Shown here piece by piece: positions 37,237 through 50,189 of a DNA stretch of 64,000 bases. Within the stretch, counting starts at the first letter, position 1. Every line of letters begins with the position of its first letter. The translations under genes and the position numbers were made by a program. Below the pieces are notes generated by a model. It worked only from the letters and a program-made list of their open reading frames with translations, made no database searches and was not told the DNA's origin. This DNA is from Atherinomorus stipes (Eukaryota > Chordata > Actinopteri > Atheriniformes > Atherinidae): NCBI GenBank assembly GCA_023101725.1, contig JALJCO010012924.1, positions 124,001 through 188,000 of the forward strand, in the 5' to 3' direction.

Positions 37237-38666
37237 CAAATTCAAACAGTTGACTCATTCAGTTCCTGCTAACACAATCTTACCATGTGCATGTGTGAGG
37301 GGGATGTTGGAAAGAAACTCTCCCTGAATGAACAGTTAATTTTATTATCTGACCTCAGATCAGCTGACTTTGCTATGTTATTACTGTAAGGACACAAGAA
37401 AAAGGACAAAAATGTGTCAAAAATTCTATAGACTCACACGAACCCCTCTATTATTCCTGATCCTTTCTCTGAAAATACATGTTGACAAACAGAAGAGCTC
37501 TGCAATTAAAAGGCCTCTGTCTCTGAGACTCGGTGACGACTGCTGACGAGGTTCAGTAATTGTTCCCCTGCCATGTAAACCGTATAATTACCTCACGGCG
37601 ATCTAGGCATCTTTCTTCAAGGCTGTCAGGTCGGTACAGAAATAGCTCATCTCGTCTCCCGGCAGCTGCAGCTCTCAGGGGAACGCCAGAGTCAAAGTCT
37701 CCTTTTCCTGACACTTTGTTTCAAATAAAAACAGGAAGTTGGAGATGTAGAGCAGAAATTTCTCTAGGAAGTGTGTAGGCCACCTTGATGTTGTTAAGAT
37801 CAGAAAATGAGCTGATCTACATGCAAGAAAAGTGGGTCATACAGATGCATTTATACTCCTTTATTCTAGGACATTAAAAGTCATCTAAGGAGACAAGTAA
37901 ACCTCAAAAGCCCGGTTGGGGTTGTATTTAACTGGGTGGTTAATGCATTTACAGCCTAGTTGCACCAGTAAATATGTACAGGTAGTACATACAGTATGTA
38001 CTGTACTCACAGTCCATGGTTGCAAATTATGAGATGGCAAAGTATCCAAAAGGTGTTGTTGTCTGTCACACTGCACTAACACGACATGAAAGGAACTTGT
38101 TAACTGTAAACAAGGGATAGGGGATGATCATTAAAGGAATTAATCTAATTAATTAGAGGATTGCAATTAATTAATCTATCATAATTAATGTCCCACCCCT
38201 CCTATAAACATGTTCAAATTTCTAATTATCTAACCATAGATTTCTAATGTAGACCTAATAATGAACTTTTATTCTAATGTAACCTTATTCATCTGTAGAT
38301 CAGAACACAGCAGTAAGAGACAGTGTGATACAGAAGAAGAAAAGAACAATAACTATGGAAAAAAATTGAAGACCCTTAGCGTTACTTTTCCACTTTAAAA
38401 ATCTGAGTTTCTGACTCCTTTTGATGGCACACCAACATTTATTCTGCGAACTTTTGAGCCGTCACTCCCCAGCGGCGTCCTGAGGCTTAGAAACTGCACT
38501 ATGTAACTTTTGCATCCAGGACGCAGTTGTAATGTTGCAGCTGACTATTGGTTGTGCACCGCGTCATGTACTAGCAAAGGGATATGAACCAGACATGAAC
38601 ACATCGTGTGTTTTGAACGTGCACCATGGAGGATTCAGCCAAGAAATGCAAGAAAACATTACCGGA
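37237..38666. other. spacer
   Basis: ATTAAT-rich stretch at 38130-38185; 38480-38660 contains ACTATGTAACTTTTGCAT, a word seen in teleost repeats. Nothing firm. Confidence 0.35.
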
Positions 38667-38827
38667 GTGTGGCAGTTGACGGTCCTGTCACAGTGCCTCT
38701 GAGTGATCATGCGCCCTGGCTACTTGGCCCAGGACATGTTCCTTTGGCTGACTGGTAAGCGTGCATGACTCTTTCCTGGGAGTCTGGGGATCAAATCCTG
38801 CCCAGGCCTTCCTTCATTCTGCCACAA
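38667..38827 (+). repeat. tRNA-like SINE-related repeat, copy C
   Basis: Same family in the opposite orientation: TTTGGCTGACTGGTAAGCG (A-box-like), a GACTC/GAGTC hairpin, GGGGATCAAATCC (B-box-like). Confidence 0.6.
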
Positions 38828-41079
38828 GAGGAAGGGAAAGAACAGGAGTCGGTCTTTTACTGGCTGGAGTGAGCTCACAGTACAGGTAGGATGCAAGATG
38901 GATGCTAGTTTACCCATCGATATGGTGCGCATAACTGAGAAAACTGCTAAAAGCTGTGTTGTGGGTCTTTAAATCTGATATGTTGGTTGGCACTTTCTTC
39001 CATCCCCTCCTTCCTTTGTACTAGTTTTTGGAAATTAAAGACTAACAAGATGTTGAATGTGCACAGTATCTTGTAATTTGGAGCAGCAGGATGTCAACAT
39101 GATGATGAATTGACATTTTTAAGAGCTGCAAATATAGTAATTAATAAATTTTCAGCGCATGTTTTCTGTCTGGGCTGTGTGATGACTGATGAGGATGAAG
39201 CCAAGTAGTGAAAACATGACAGAGTTTAGAGTCAAGCTGTAACTACAATAGCTCAACCTGAAACATGATTGATATGGTTACGGAGGTACTGAGTGAAATT
39301 TGTCTGACGCCTCAATGCTGTGGACTGTGTAGAAAAACTAAAGTTCAATGTGCTCTGCTGCTTCTAACTTTCTCTGGTTCATGTAAGTGCAGCTGAATTT
39401 ACTGAACAGATGATTCTGCAGTTATATAATCATATTGATTATTTAAAAAAGTCATAATTGAAATGCTTTAAATCACCATGCGGATACTCAGTCTTAGGCT
39501 GCTTTTTAAAGACAATTTCTGACACGTTTAGCTTTCTCTGGCACATGGATGAACCAACGGAGTCTGTGTGAACATTTGCTGGGTTTATTCAACTTCCAAT
39601 TGCTTTATGTGAGTGTGCAAGTCCACTTTTCAGAACTTTGATTTAATGCAATTTCAGTCAGACTGACACATTTGCATGCAAACTATAATTCAAGATCTGG
39701 CCAGGCAAGGTCTTTTTTTCTGTGCCATGTAAACATGTTGATATAAATTGTAAAATCTTTTAAAAGGGAGTTTTGCTGAGTTTGTGTGTATCTGTAATAA
39801 ACACGGCTTCATGTCTCAGTGGATGAAGCTTGACTGTGTTGATCATGTTCTTGCTTTGTGTGAATGTGCTTTGCATGGATGTTAAATACAACTGTCTTGC
39901 TGGCAACGGTTTGACTTTAAAAAAAAACTTTCTGTAATGCATCTGATGCAAATGACCTGGAATAAAAACTTAGTGGGATTCATATTTGTAACAAAAGAAC
40001 AAGAAGATAAACATTTACTAATAACTTGGTTAACTGTCAGCTGGTTGCTGCTTCAGTGGAACTACAGCTCAGTAAAATCTGCCATTTTACTAAATTAACT
40101 TGGATAATGTAATTTTACAGCTGACATTTACTATTTGACCCAAACTCAAATTGCTGGGCGTCACTAATAGAAGCTGCTGCAGCAAATGTGTTTATATTTG
40201 GAACTGCATCTTCTGTCTGCAAACATACACTCCTTCAGCTTTTATCGCCACCCTCTATTAAGCACAGTCTTTTATAAATTACTTTTTTGCTGTTGGTGCA
40301 TTGTGGATTAAAATAGTTTGTTCCAGCCTGCTGCACCTAATTAGCTTTATGCATATTCATGTCCTGGTTATCACCTGCTTTTTATTAACTGCATTTTGAA
40401 GGAAGGGATTTTTATGACTCTCATTTAATTGATGAAGACTGAGGTTTTTAGACTTCAGGGTTTTGTTGCTACATCAACCACATTGGCATTTCTTAAGTAA
40501 CAAACAAGATACAGTATCTGCATAGCATTTTATTTCTGCTGTTTGTTTTAAACACCATCCAGAAGCTGCACACCTGCTTTTTAAAGCCTTCAGCATAAAC
40601 TTTGACTGAAAGGGAAAACTTATTAACCCCGACCTGCAGCAGAGACCTTACTGTGACATTAACATGTCAGGCTTGTTACTCCCGGCTCTTATCTGGCTCT
40701 TTGAGGGGAGCTGCTTTTCATCATCAGCTTCAAACATGAGCTTTTATGGGCCAGACCAGCAGCTTCTGCTTCAAACTTGCTAACATAGTGCCCGACTCTC
40801 TGACAGAAGTCTGTAAGAACCGCAAAGAATAAAATAGCAAGAAGGAGTTAAGATATTATTCACACATTCATGTATTCATGCATACAATGCAAAATGTATG
40901 ATTTCTACCCCTTTAAGATTCAGATTTGGAGATCCACCACTTCTCAACTATGCTGCTTTTATGGGGAAAAAATGTGTATGTGAAAAAGTCAGACACATGC
41001 AGTATCATTAAAAAATAAATCAGAAATAAAATGCATGAAGCCTGAGTATAAAGCAACCAAGCAACACAAAGGGGGATAT
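38828..41079. other. repeat-poor spacer, possible conserved elements
   Basis: About 2.2 kb without recognised transposons. 40331-40361 combines TAATTA and TTTATGCATATTCATG (homeodomain and POU/octamer-like words). Confidence 0.35.
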
Positions 41080-41850
41080 CGCGCATGGGGAGTTCGGGGT
41101 TGGGGATTTCCTTTTCAGGGAAAGATGAGGAAACGTTTTTTTTTAATATTTTAATAGGATAAAAACAAAAAACATAAAAATTTATTCCAGAAGAGATAAT
41201 AAGAAAAGGGGGAAAATTTGGGGGGGGGGGGGGGGGAAAATAAAAAAAAAAAGATTGTTGTGGGTGGGGGTCAAACAGATCAAGAGGAAGGAATAGCAGA
41301 GGTTAATGAGTGATAATAAAGTGGTAAAAAACAACAAAAAAAGAAAGAGGGTTGTCTCTCTCGGGGAAAGAGGGGGGGGGGAAAAAGGAAGGAGACGGAT
41401 GAGGTGAGTGATAGCAAAGAAGGGGAATGAGAGACGAGACAAGCTGGGAGGCGGGGAGGAAGGGGCAGAAAAAAATGTAGTTTGATAATACGGGGGTGTC
41501 TTGGGAGAAAGGGTTTTGATATTTCATCAAAAATAAAATCGGGAAGGAAAAATATGAAAAGGGGTTACAAAAGAAGTAAAAGAGGGGGGAGGGGGGGACT
41601 AAGTAGAGGAGAGACTGAAGCTTGAGCGGAAAATGGGGGGGAAGAAGCGGATGGAGGGTCCGTAGTCAAGAGGGGAAAGGGGAGGTGTAATAGATGGGGT
41701 GAAGAGAGGAAAAAAAAGCTAGGGAATTGGGGGGTGGGCAAAGGGAAAAAGAAAATTGAATTCGGACTGGATGCTATTCTCAGAATCGAGTAGGGAATGA
41801 GAGGTAGATTAAGAAGGAGGGGGGGGAGGGGGGGAGAGTAATATATTACA
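41080..41850. repeat. purine-rich low-complexity block
   Basis: Roughly 770 bp in which G and A dominate the plus strand and C is only a few bases per 60; contains a G17 run at about 41221 and many G6-G9 runs. No periodic unit. Frames opened here are meaningless. Confidence 0.85.
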
Positions 41851-43856
41851 ACCAGTAATGAACAACTTTAAATAACTGCTTGCAATGCTATTATTCAAAT
41901 CTTATCAAATGTAGAATTTTTGGATGCAACAATAAAATCAGAAAGAATTTAGTTTGATTTGACTCAGCAGAGGCTCTGACTACGTCTTGAGCCAGTGGAC
42001 CTCGCAGCACATCAGGGAAACTATGTGGGCTCCAAAGATGTGTATAAACTGCTCCACTGGGATTTAAGAGAAATGTGCTGTGTGATGACTGGTCACATTT
42101 TAGGGGAAAGAAAACAGCTAACAGCCCTTCCCTTTTTTTATTTTCCCTGCATCTGTTAAGAGATTTAAGATCCAAAAAGGAAAAAAAAGGCTTTTCTTTT
42201 CTTTTCTTTTTTTTATCACAAAAGGAATGTAGATGTCTAAACACATACACACCCACTCCAAAACCTTAACACATTTCACTGATTCTGTTGACCTCTGATA
42301 ATATTTGAACTGCACTGGGAGTGCTTCACGTGTTGGTTTAGGCACTTTCGGACAGTCTAACAGCAGATGTGTGCCTCGGATCAGGTGACTTGCTCCACAA
42401 CAAACCATGATATCCATGGGAACAGCTGCACCACTCCCTTAGCTTGCTTTTTAAACTTTTGGATTTGAGCAAACAACAACCTCCTCTTGACCAGACAATG
42501 GATCCCTTAACGCCAGAACATACCACAAGACACAAGAAGTGTTGTATCAACACCTGGACTATTCAATCATTTTCACTATTTTATATATCTATAACATATC
42601 TATAATTATAGCATTGATGCTATAATTATAAATGAGTTTTTATTTAAACATGATAAAAGAAGCAGGTTTAACTACGAGTTTATTGAGGCTGAATGCGGCA
42701 GTGTAAGCATACAGTAGATTGCTTCATCTAAATTCACAGCTTTAAACAAAAGCAATTTAACGTAATGTTGTTTGTCTTGTGCTGGGAATGTGCATGCTTT
42801 TGATTGTATGTTTGCATGTTTATAATAGCTACCTTGCATATCCTGTGTTTGTTTAGAGCGTTGATGGTGCATTTCCTCTTAAATGAATGCTACTTGTGGG
42901 CGAGATGCTTTAAGTCAAGAACACGCTTGCTTTTTTAGCCTCAAACCCACATTATACAACCTTGTAATTGTTTACACTGCAAATGTTTATTGCATTTTAT
43001 GTGAGAGCTCTTCAAGAAGAAAACCAGGGGGCTTAAAAAAAACTTCTGTATTTGCTGGATGAGAACAATTAACATGGAGACAGATTTAGATTGCTGTCGT
43101 AAAAGGTGTGTTACTGTAAATGATTTAAGCTCTTAAATCAAAGATGATGATATCTGGTCCAAACAAATATGTCTCCAAACACATGCAGGATATGCCAGGT
43201 ATATATCACAACACCTTTATACTAAGTATGTGTTTGTATTACAGATATTGCTTCTCTGTGTATTCAGCTGAGCTGAAGCACCAAAGAAGACACCGTGCAT
43301 CCCATCATTTTTGATAAAAACAACTTTCTGGCATGAAGTAAAAAGCATATGATCATTGCAGTTTACATCAATTTGTAGCAATATTTTATTCAAACCCAGC
43401 AAGATGAACACAGGATACCAAAGCAAGACAAAAAAAACTGAGCTAAGCAGAACACATCATTTAAGAAAGTATCCTAATGCCTCTTGAAGAAATGTCTGAG
43501 ATTCCAAGGAAACATTCCTCAAGTATCTGCAAGTGCAGAACTTTGTTTCTTCCTAGAAAACCAGACACTGAGGAATCCTCTATCCAGGAGTCTACATAAA
43601 GAAAACTACATAAAGAAATATAATACGTTTTATTCCATTATTGTACAACTGAGCTGTATTTACTGTTGCTCTTTAAAAACAGTAAGCTTTACAGTAAGCT
43701 TGATATGAAAAAAGAACTAATTAAATATCAAGGCAACTTAAAGTATTAAGTATGAAGGAATATCTATTTTGTGTTTGAATCAAAATCAATAATTGACTAT
43801 CCTACACATCATGAAGAAACTTTAGAGTTTGTTAATAATATTTATTACTATGTTTG
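41851..43856. other. intergenic, nothing recognised
   Basis: AT-rich spacer; frames at 42118-42553 are overlapping and without domains. Confidence 0.45.
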
Positions 43857-44077
43857 TAATAATAATGATAATAATCATTTTAACTTTATTAATCCTAATT
43901 GGGAAACTGGGCTCTCCATATTACCCATCTCTCGTAGATTTATTAAAGAGCAGTGGGTTGCCATATTTAGCAGGGAGCAGTTAGGGGTTGAAGGCCTTTC
44001 TCAGAGGTCAACGGTGGACTTCAACCCACGTCCTCCAGACCCAAGCCCATCTTTGTAACCAGGCTGCCACTCCCCCA
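43857..44077 (-). mobile_element. tRNA-derived SINE of a second family
   Basis: On the minus strand the head GGAGTGGCAGCCTGGTTAC (A box) and GTGGGTTGAAGTCC (B box) are followed by a body with GGGAGCAGTTAGGGGTT (plus-strand reading) and an AATAATAATGATAATAAT tail at the 43857 side. Confidence 0.68.
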
Positions 44078-44109
44078 TAACTTAGCGAAACATTAAATTG
44101 AATTAAATT

Positions 44110-44166
44110 AAATTAACACCCACGACCCTGAATTGGACTAAATGGTACGGAAAATGAATGAATGAA
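44110..44166 (+). mobile_element. SINE 3'-end fragment with GAAT tail
   Basis: CACGACCCTGAATTGGACTA, then GGTACGGAAAATGAATGAAT: the 3' terminus of the same SINE family as 26031, here with a GAAT tail. Confidence 0.65.
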
Positions 44167-44391
44167 ATACATAAATTAAATCAAATTAAATGTATCTATC
44201 ACAACATTACAGTTTTGCCCATTAATAAAGGTTTTTTCCATTTAATTTCATTGATTTCAAAACAACCATGATAATTTTGTCAGTGAAAACTCCTCTAAAC
44301 ACAAATTTATAGCAGACCTTCGCCTGAAATCACTTGAATGTAAATGTATACATTTTGCCAAACAGCAAATAAGAAGCATCATGGGTCCAAA

Positions 44392-44606
44392 CCAGGGGTG
44401 TCCAGTTTCAGTCGTCAAGGGCCACAATCCTGCAGGTTTTCTTTCCTTTCCTGCTCCCTCACGCCTGACTCAAATTAATGAGTAAATGCGCAGAACTTCA
44501 TTTTCTATTTGATTCATTTAATTTTGTCCGGTGTGTTGGAGCAGGACCGTAAAGAAAACCTGCAGCACAGCAGCCCTCGAGGACCGACAAGGACATTCCT
44601 GGTCTA
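44392..44606. mobile_element. foldback MITE, copy 4
   Basis: ATCCTGCAGGTTTTCTTTCC pairs with AAAGAAAACCTGCAG; the outer GTCGTCAAGGGCC pairs with GCCCTCGAGGAC. Same family as 1087. Confidence 0.7.
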
Positions 44607-46152
44607 AACGAAAGAAAACTGGCATATATGCAGTTTTGGACATTGATGATATCTGTGGCACAGTGTATAAGGGAAAACTTAATATTCCTGTTTGAAATTA
44701 GGTTATAAAGAGACTTTTGATGGTAATGCTTTTTTTTTTTTTATAAAAGAATAACATAGAGGAGTCCTTCAAGAGGAAAATCCAGGCCAGAATCACAATG
44801 TACTCAAAGAGAGAATAGCCAGAAGGGGAAGGATGAGCGCAAGATGACAGAGAACCTTTATTTAGTACATGTACAGTATATTACTGTTATACAGTAAGTG
44901 GGATTACTAGAACTTGCTCTGTTTTTTATTGTAGTAACAGGGTCGAGTTAATTTAAGAAACATTATATTCTTGTTGCCATCTTGTAGATCTTGAAGGTCA
45001 GTCTGAACAGTCGGGTTCTCTTGTCCGCCCCCTTGTGAAATCTTCCAGTAACAGATGTGCTACACAAGCAAGTATATAAACTCTTAATCAGGGAGAGTGA
45101 GGTTAAAACACACATATTCTCTCTGCTCTGCCTCATTCTCATAGTGCCATTTCTTCCCCCCAAGGCAGCAGATGTTTTAAAGAACAAAGCTCCAAAAATC
45201 CCTGGTGTTTGCTACTTTTTCAGCTGCAGGAGCAGGAAAACGCACATTCAGAAGCAAACTGGGGACCAGAGATGTGCACTTAAAGAAAAACACTTCATGT
45301 GGAGTCTGCTTCTCGGATGAATCAAGGTGTGAACATTTACTATTTCTTTACAAAAACCACAATATATTTTCCTCTGCTTGACCCTTCTGGGATCTTTCTT
45401 CTGTTTTGTTACTTATTCTGGGCTGGATAACACCAAGAAACCAGTCAGAACATTTTCCTGTGTTTATACTACTGGGAGCGTGCGCTGCTATCTAAGTTTC
45501 CTGCCCACAGTTAAAGAGAGGCCCTTGGATATATGGCGAAGACAAAGGGGGAGGGATATGTCACCACATTTTCTGAAAATATACCTGCTGCAGACTGAAA
45601 GGGCGACACAACAGCAAAGCTTTGTGTTTCTTTATTTTTGTTCAAGCCACCATGCAATTATCTGGTCTGAAAGGCAGTGACACACTCAGCTCATAGATGT
45701 AAATATGGGCGGACTGAGGGCGGTGTAGGAGGAGAAAATCATTTTGGTTGAGTGTAATCATAGTAGAGAAACATTTAGTCACTAAATAGCCAGGTTTTGT
45801 GATGAATGTGTACAATGAATGTACTGTAGATGTGCATGTTTGTATGAATACACAATATGTTTATGTATTTGCAATTTGTTAAGTAAAAAAAGAAAATTAT
45901 GTGATCAGAAATGTTTTTACAGTCTGTACCAGTTTACTGCAGCCTTATTTCATTGTCAGGCTGTTTGTTATATTATTTCTTTTTAAAAAGAAAAGAGTCA
46001 AGATCTATAAATGACATAAAAACATCCTAATAACGGAGCTCCTTTGTCAGGAGACTCTTCCAGCGCCACCTGAAATCTTTCCTGCCACAGCATTTTATAG
46101 CAGTTCTGCCAGACAGACTCCGGACTAGCCACTGGTTAACTCTGCTTCTGTA
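44607..46152. other. intergenic, nothing recognised
   Basis: Ordinary spacer up to the CTTT microsatellite. Confidence 0.5.
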
Positions 46153-46153
46153 C

Positions 46154-46239
<86 letters not shown>

Positions 46240-46247
46240 CTCTCTCC
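46153..46247 (+). repeat. (CTTT)n microsatellite
   Basis: More than twenty CTTT units ending in CTCTCTCT. Confidence 0.97.
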
Positions 46248-46518
46248 TTCATACTCCACTGTACCTTCCTTTTCCATCATGACTTCCATATTTTTTGTAA
46301 CAGATTTCTTTTACCTGGATATTTTATTTGTTAATTGTATGTTGAAAAATCAAAGAAAAAGCCTGCACACTTACTCCCAGCTGCATTTATTCCAACAACG
46401 TTTCGAACACATCAGATCCTCCTCAGGTCAAACTTTTCTGGGTATGCCCATCCCATATATACAACATCTGCACCCTAATTGGTCGGCTCATCCAAATGGA
46501 CACAGAAGGAATGGCACA

Positions 46519-46647
46519 GGAGGGGGGGGGGGGAGGAAAAGGGGGGGGGGGGGGGGGAAGGGGAGGGAGGGGGGGGAGAGGAAAGGAGAAAGAAAGGGGG
46601 GAAAAAGAAAAGAAGAAGAGGGGGAAGAAGAGGGAAGGGGGGGGAGG
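46519..46647 (+). repeat. G-rich polypurine tract
   Basis: Nearly pure G/A, with a G17 run; inside the foldback element. Confidence 0.95.
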
Positions 46648-47082
46648 ACATAGTTAGGCACATAGATGCAGCATCAGTAATGGAGACCAAAGAAACCCAG
46701 TTTCTGCTCATTTTGACCAAGCGCAGCACCCTGTCTCCTCTCTAAAATATATCAGAAACAAACTTGTAAAACTGCCAAGGTGAGGAGGGGGCATCAACAG
46801 GCTGTTACAAAAGGAAAGCTTCCACATCTTTGCATTAAAGACTTTGGCACCTAATGGACTTAACCAAGATTATGATATTAAGCTCTTTCTTTAATATGAG
46901 ATTTACTTTTTGACTTTCTTACCTTATCCTTTTTAGATGTTTTTCATTTATAGACAGCTTGTATGAAATATTCTCTCAAGGTTATAATGGTTCAGTATAA
47001 ACATTGATGTTATAGTGTTTATGTGTGTGCCAACTCCTACTGTGTCCCTTTGGATGAGCCGACCAATTAGGGGGCAGATGGT

Positions 47083-47127
47083 ATGTATATATATATATAT
47101 TTTTTTATATATATATATATATATATT
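47083..47127. repeat. (TA)n tract
   Basis: TA repeats broken by a short T run, inside the right arm of the foldback element. Confidence 0.9.
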
Positions 47128-47329
47128 CTGTATATATTGAAGGGGCATACCCAGAAAAAAGTTTGACCGGAAGAAGATCTGATGTGATCGAAACGTTGGA
47201 ATAAATGCAGCCGGGAGTAAGCAAGCAGGCCTTTTCTTTGATTTTTCATGTCCACAGCAGTATGTTGCACCTGGTGATGTGCGTATGTCTACAGTGATAT
47301 ATGAATTGTAAATAGTATTTTTATATTGT

Positions 47330-47333
<4 letters not shown>

Positions 47334-47360
<27 letters not shown>
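47334..47360 (+). repeat. (TG)n microsatellite
   Basis: About thirteen TG units. Confidence 0.95.
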
Positions 47361-47362
<2 letters not shown>

Positions 47363-48169
47363 TCTTAATGTTTTATGTAAAGCTCATTAATCACAAATTC
47401 TGTTTTGGGTTAATATGTCCACGTGGGTAGAAGTCAATAGCCAGAAATACAGAATTAATTCAGAAACAGGATATAATAAGTCTATTCTAACGCAAGCTTT
47501 GATATGGTGTGCATTTCCAAGTAGCGTATTATGTGTTTGGCTTGAGTATCATGTTTGTTATTCCGTCCATCAACCCCTCCAACCCCTCCACACTGTGTGT
47601 TTGGAATAATTTTCATGTCCAAAATCACAAATTTTTTGATGTTTTGCTGTGAGACTAAGTTGCGTTATTACAGAAGCATATTGCATTCAATCAAAAGCTG
47701 TTTTTCTGAATAAACAAGATCATTTTTACAAAAAATAAATAAATACGCTCAGTTTTTCTGAAGTAAAAAGTTTTGTTTTGTTTTTGTTTTTTTACAAAAA
47801 CTAAATAAAAATCTTATTTATGAATTAATGAGTTTTTATGACAAAAAAAGAATTAAGTAAGGTCTGTTTTTCTGAATTGACAAGGTAACACTGCTATGAT
47901 TTATTTTACCAGATGATATTCCTGTTGGCATTGCAGGATTCTTCTAAGCAAGAGATGCTTTTGTTTCCTCCAGAGAAGCTCGACTGTAACATGTCCCATT
48001 ACAGTTTAATTCCTTTCACTTTGTTTGGGGTTTTTGACACAAACCAAAGTCTTTGCAAAAGTTACAATTTTGATTCAACTGATGACTTTGGCTCTTCTCT
48101 TTGGTTCAGCAAAGCAGCATAAAAACAATGCCTGAGCCTAATCATATAAGATTTTTTATCTATTTCTTA
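47361..48169. other. intergenic, nothing recognised
   Basis: AT-rich; T-runs near 47780. Confidence 0.5.
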
Positions 48170-49000
48170 CAGATACACAATATAATCAGCCCCCTATCAG
48201 TATATCGACCTTAAAACTGAGTCGGCCACCCCACCGATATTTAACCGATATTCAACCAATCAGGCAGTTGTTTCTGAAGTGTCAAAAAAAAAAACTTCCT
48301 CTAAAAAAAAAAAAAAACATTTCTTGCAGACTTTAAACTTCTAAAGACAATGTATTTTGGGATGTTTGTGTGAACAGTTTATACATGGTCATTTGAGTAA
48401 ATAACCAGATATTAGGGCTGGGAAAAAATATCAATTCACTAAAATATATCAATATTTTCATTTGCAGATTTCATATTGATATTTGAAAATACAATATTGA
48501 TCTATTTTACCTAAGAAATTTTGCGAGTTTTAATAACAGAACGATTAAATCTTGCAATATTTCATGAAAATCCATGAGATTTTGTAACAGAACGACAAAA
48601 TTTTTTAGTAAAATAGATCAATACCGCATTTTTGAATATTGATATGATATCAGCATATGAAAATATCACGATATTTCAGTGTATCAATATTTTTTCCCAC
48701 CCTTACCAAATATCCCTTGTTTTGGGGTATTGGTTGTGTTGTTTTGTTTTTCCCTCAGGAAGCAGAAAATCCAGGTGGTTCTGGGATATAATGCGCATAT
48801 CCTATTAGTTTTTTTTAAAACAACTACTGTATCAGTTTGACTTGTTATACTTAACACAAGTTGAGGTATTTTTCTATTTTTGCACAAGGAATGAATATAA
48901 CATAATTTATTTTTCAGCTGTAATATCAGTATCGATATCGGTTATCAGCCACATGAGTTTTAAAATATCGGCCAAAATTCCAATTTTGTGCATCCCCACT
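48170..49000. mobile_element. nested MITEs (TATCGG-rich outer, GGGCTGGG inner)
   Basis: The inner element 48415-48706 has about 49-bp terminal repeats: TAGGGCTGGGAAAAAATATC versus the reverse complement of its end, TAAGGGTGGGAAAAAATATT. The flanks on both sides are of another type, with CGATATT / ATCGGTTATC words and the end TTTTGTGCATCCC, as in a second teleost MITE family whose other end is near 48180. Confidence 0.6.
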
Positions 49001-50189
49001 ATTTCTTTATTTTATTAAAGTATACAACCTTAACATATACTTTATAGAGTACAATAACCTAATTTGCAGAATATTGTAATTTTTTGTCTTTATAAGAAAT
49101 CTGACTGACAGAGAGAACAAAATCCCAGCCGGCATCGTGTCAGAGTCCTGACTACTGATATCAGAATATCAGACTGATGAATAATTCATAATTACAAACC
49201 CAAACAGAGGAATCAAAATCTCTTCACCTTCCCTCAGGGTTTCAATGTTCTAACCACACAGAGGACACTGAAGGGACACAGCAGTTCAGAGAACAAGTGC
49301 TGCCTTGTTGAATGCTCACACTCGCACCTCGCTGGCGTCCACTCGCCCAGAGAGCGAGACTGGATCATATAACGCTGTCCTGTTTTTCTCACGGATTTTT
49401 GTGGTTTGAGCAAAAACCTCTCCTGGCCTCTGGCCCGGAGATTTCAATTCATAAACAAACTCAACCAAAAAATGCTTTTACCTCATCCCGCATGCTGAGG
49501 AAGTGCCGCGTTCTCATATGATAGAACATTCAAGAGTTTAAGGAGGAAGGGCACTTTGTCATTCAATTTAAAATTTTTCATTAATTGGTGGGATTAAACT
49601 CCTCATTATGATTAAAAGAGATGACAGAATATGATGCTGCCAAACTGAAATTTGATTTGTACTGAGAAAATGAAGTAAAGCAGTGAGGGAAACCAGACCT
49701 TGTAAGTTTCTGTTTGACTGTGATCACCACTGAGGTGGAAAAAGTGACTCGGGTTTATGCATGAACGTCATCAGTGATGACAGACAAAAAACAGTCTCTG
49801 TGACACAATTTCAGGTTGTTTCGCTTTCATACATACAGTGGGAAAGAAAATAAATACATTTACTCAAGTGCTGTCTCTGGGTAATGCATAATCATGCTTG
49901 TATGCAAATTGACTTATGTAAAAATTCATGTAAATACCTACTTTTACATGCAAAATCACTGCAAAGCAACTGCAATCTGAAAGTAATGTGTTACTATTGT
50001 AACTGAGTCAAAAGATTGCAGCAGCTAACACTTCACTTATTTGAAAATAACAGAGAAAAACAACTTTGACATTTGACCATAAATGGTCCTGCAAATGTGG
50101 AACACATACAGTATTTTGTACATGTGAGACAAGTAGGTTTGGAACATTTTCATGGAAAAAACATGAAAGTTTTTTCCATGGTTGATTGC
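49001..50189. other. intergenic, nothing recognised
   Basis: AT-rich spacer before the minisatellite. Confidence 0.5.

Larger units (their letters stand above)
46344..47247. mobile_element. large foldback element with 160-200 bp inverted arms
   Basis: Left arm 46344-46505 and right arm 47040-47247 are inverse copies: GAAAAATCAAAGAAAA / TTTTCTTTGATTTTTC at the tips, GCATTTATTCCAACAACGTT / AACGTTGGAATAAATGC, and AATTGGTCGGCTCATCCAAA / TTTGGATGAGCCGACCAATT at the inner ends. The right arm is longer because of a TA repeat. The centre holds a G-rich tract (46519-46647) and about 390 bp of ordinary sequence. The CGAAACGTT block resembles the terminal motif of Penelope-like and related elements; class not certain. 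Confidence 0.8.

Noticed and set aside
41182..41530. Pro/Phe/Leu-rich minus-strand frames
   Set aside because: Composition artefact of the purine-rich block (C/T-rich on the minus strand).
46279..46745. Gly/Arg/Lys-rich frames of 75-124 codons
   Set aside because: Produced by the G-rich polypurine tract inside the foldback element.
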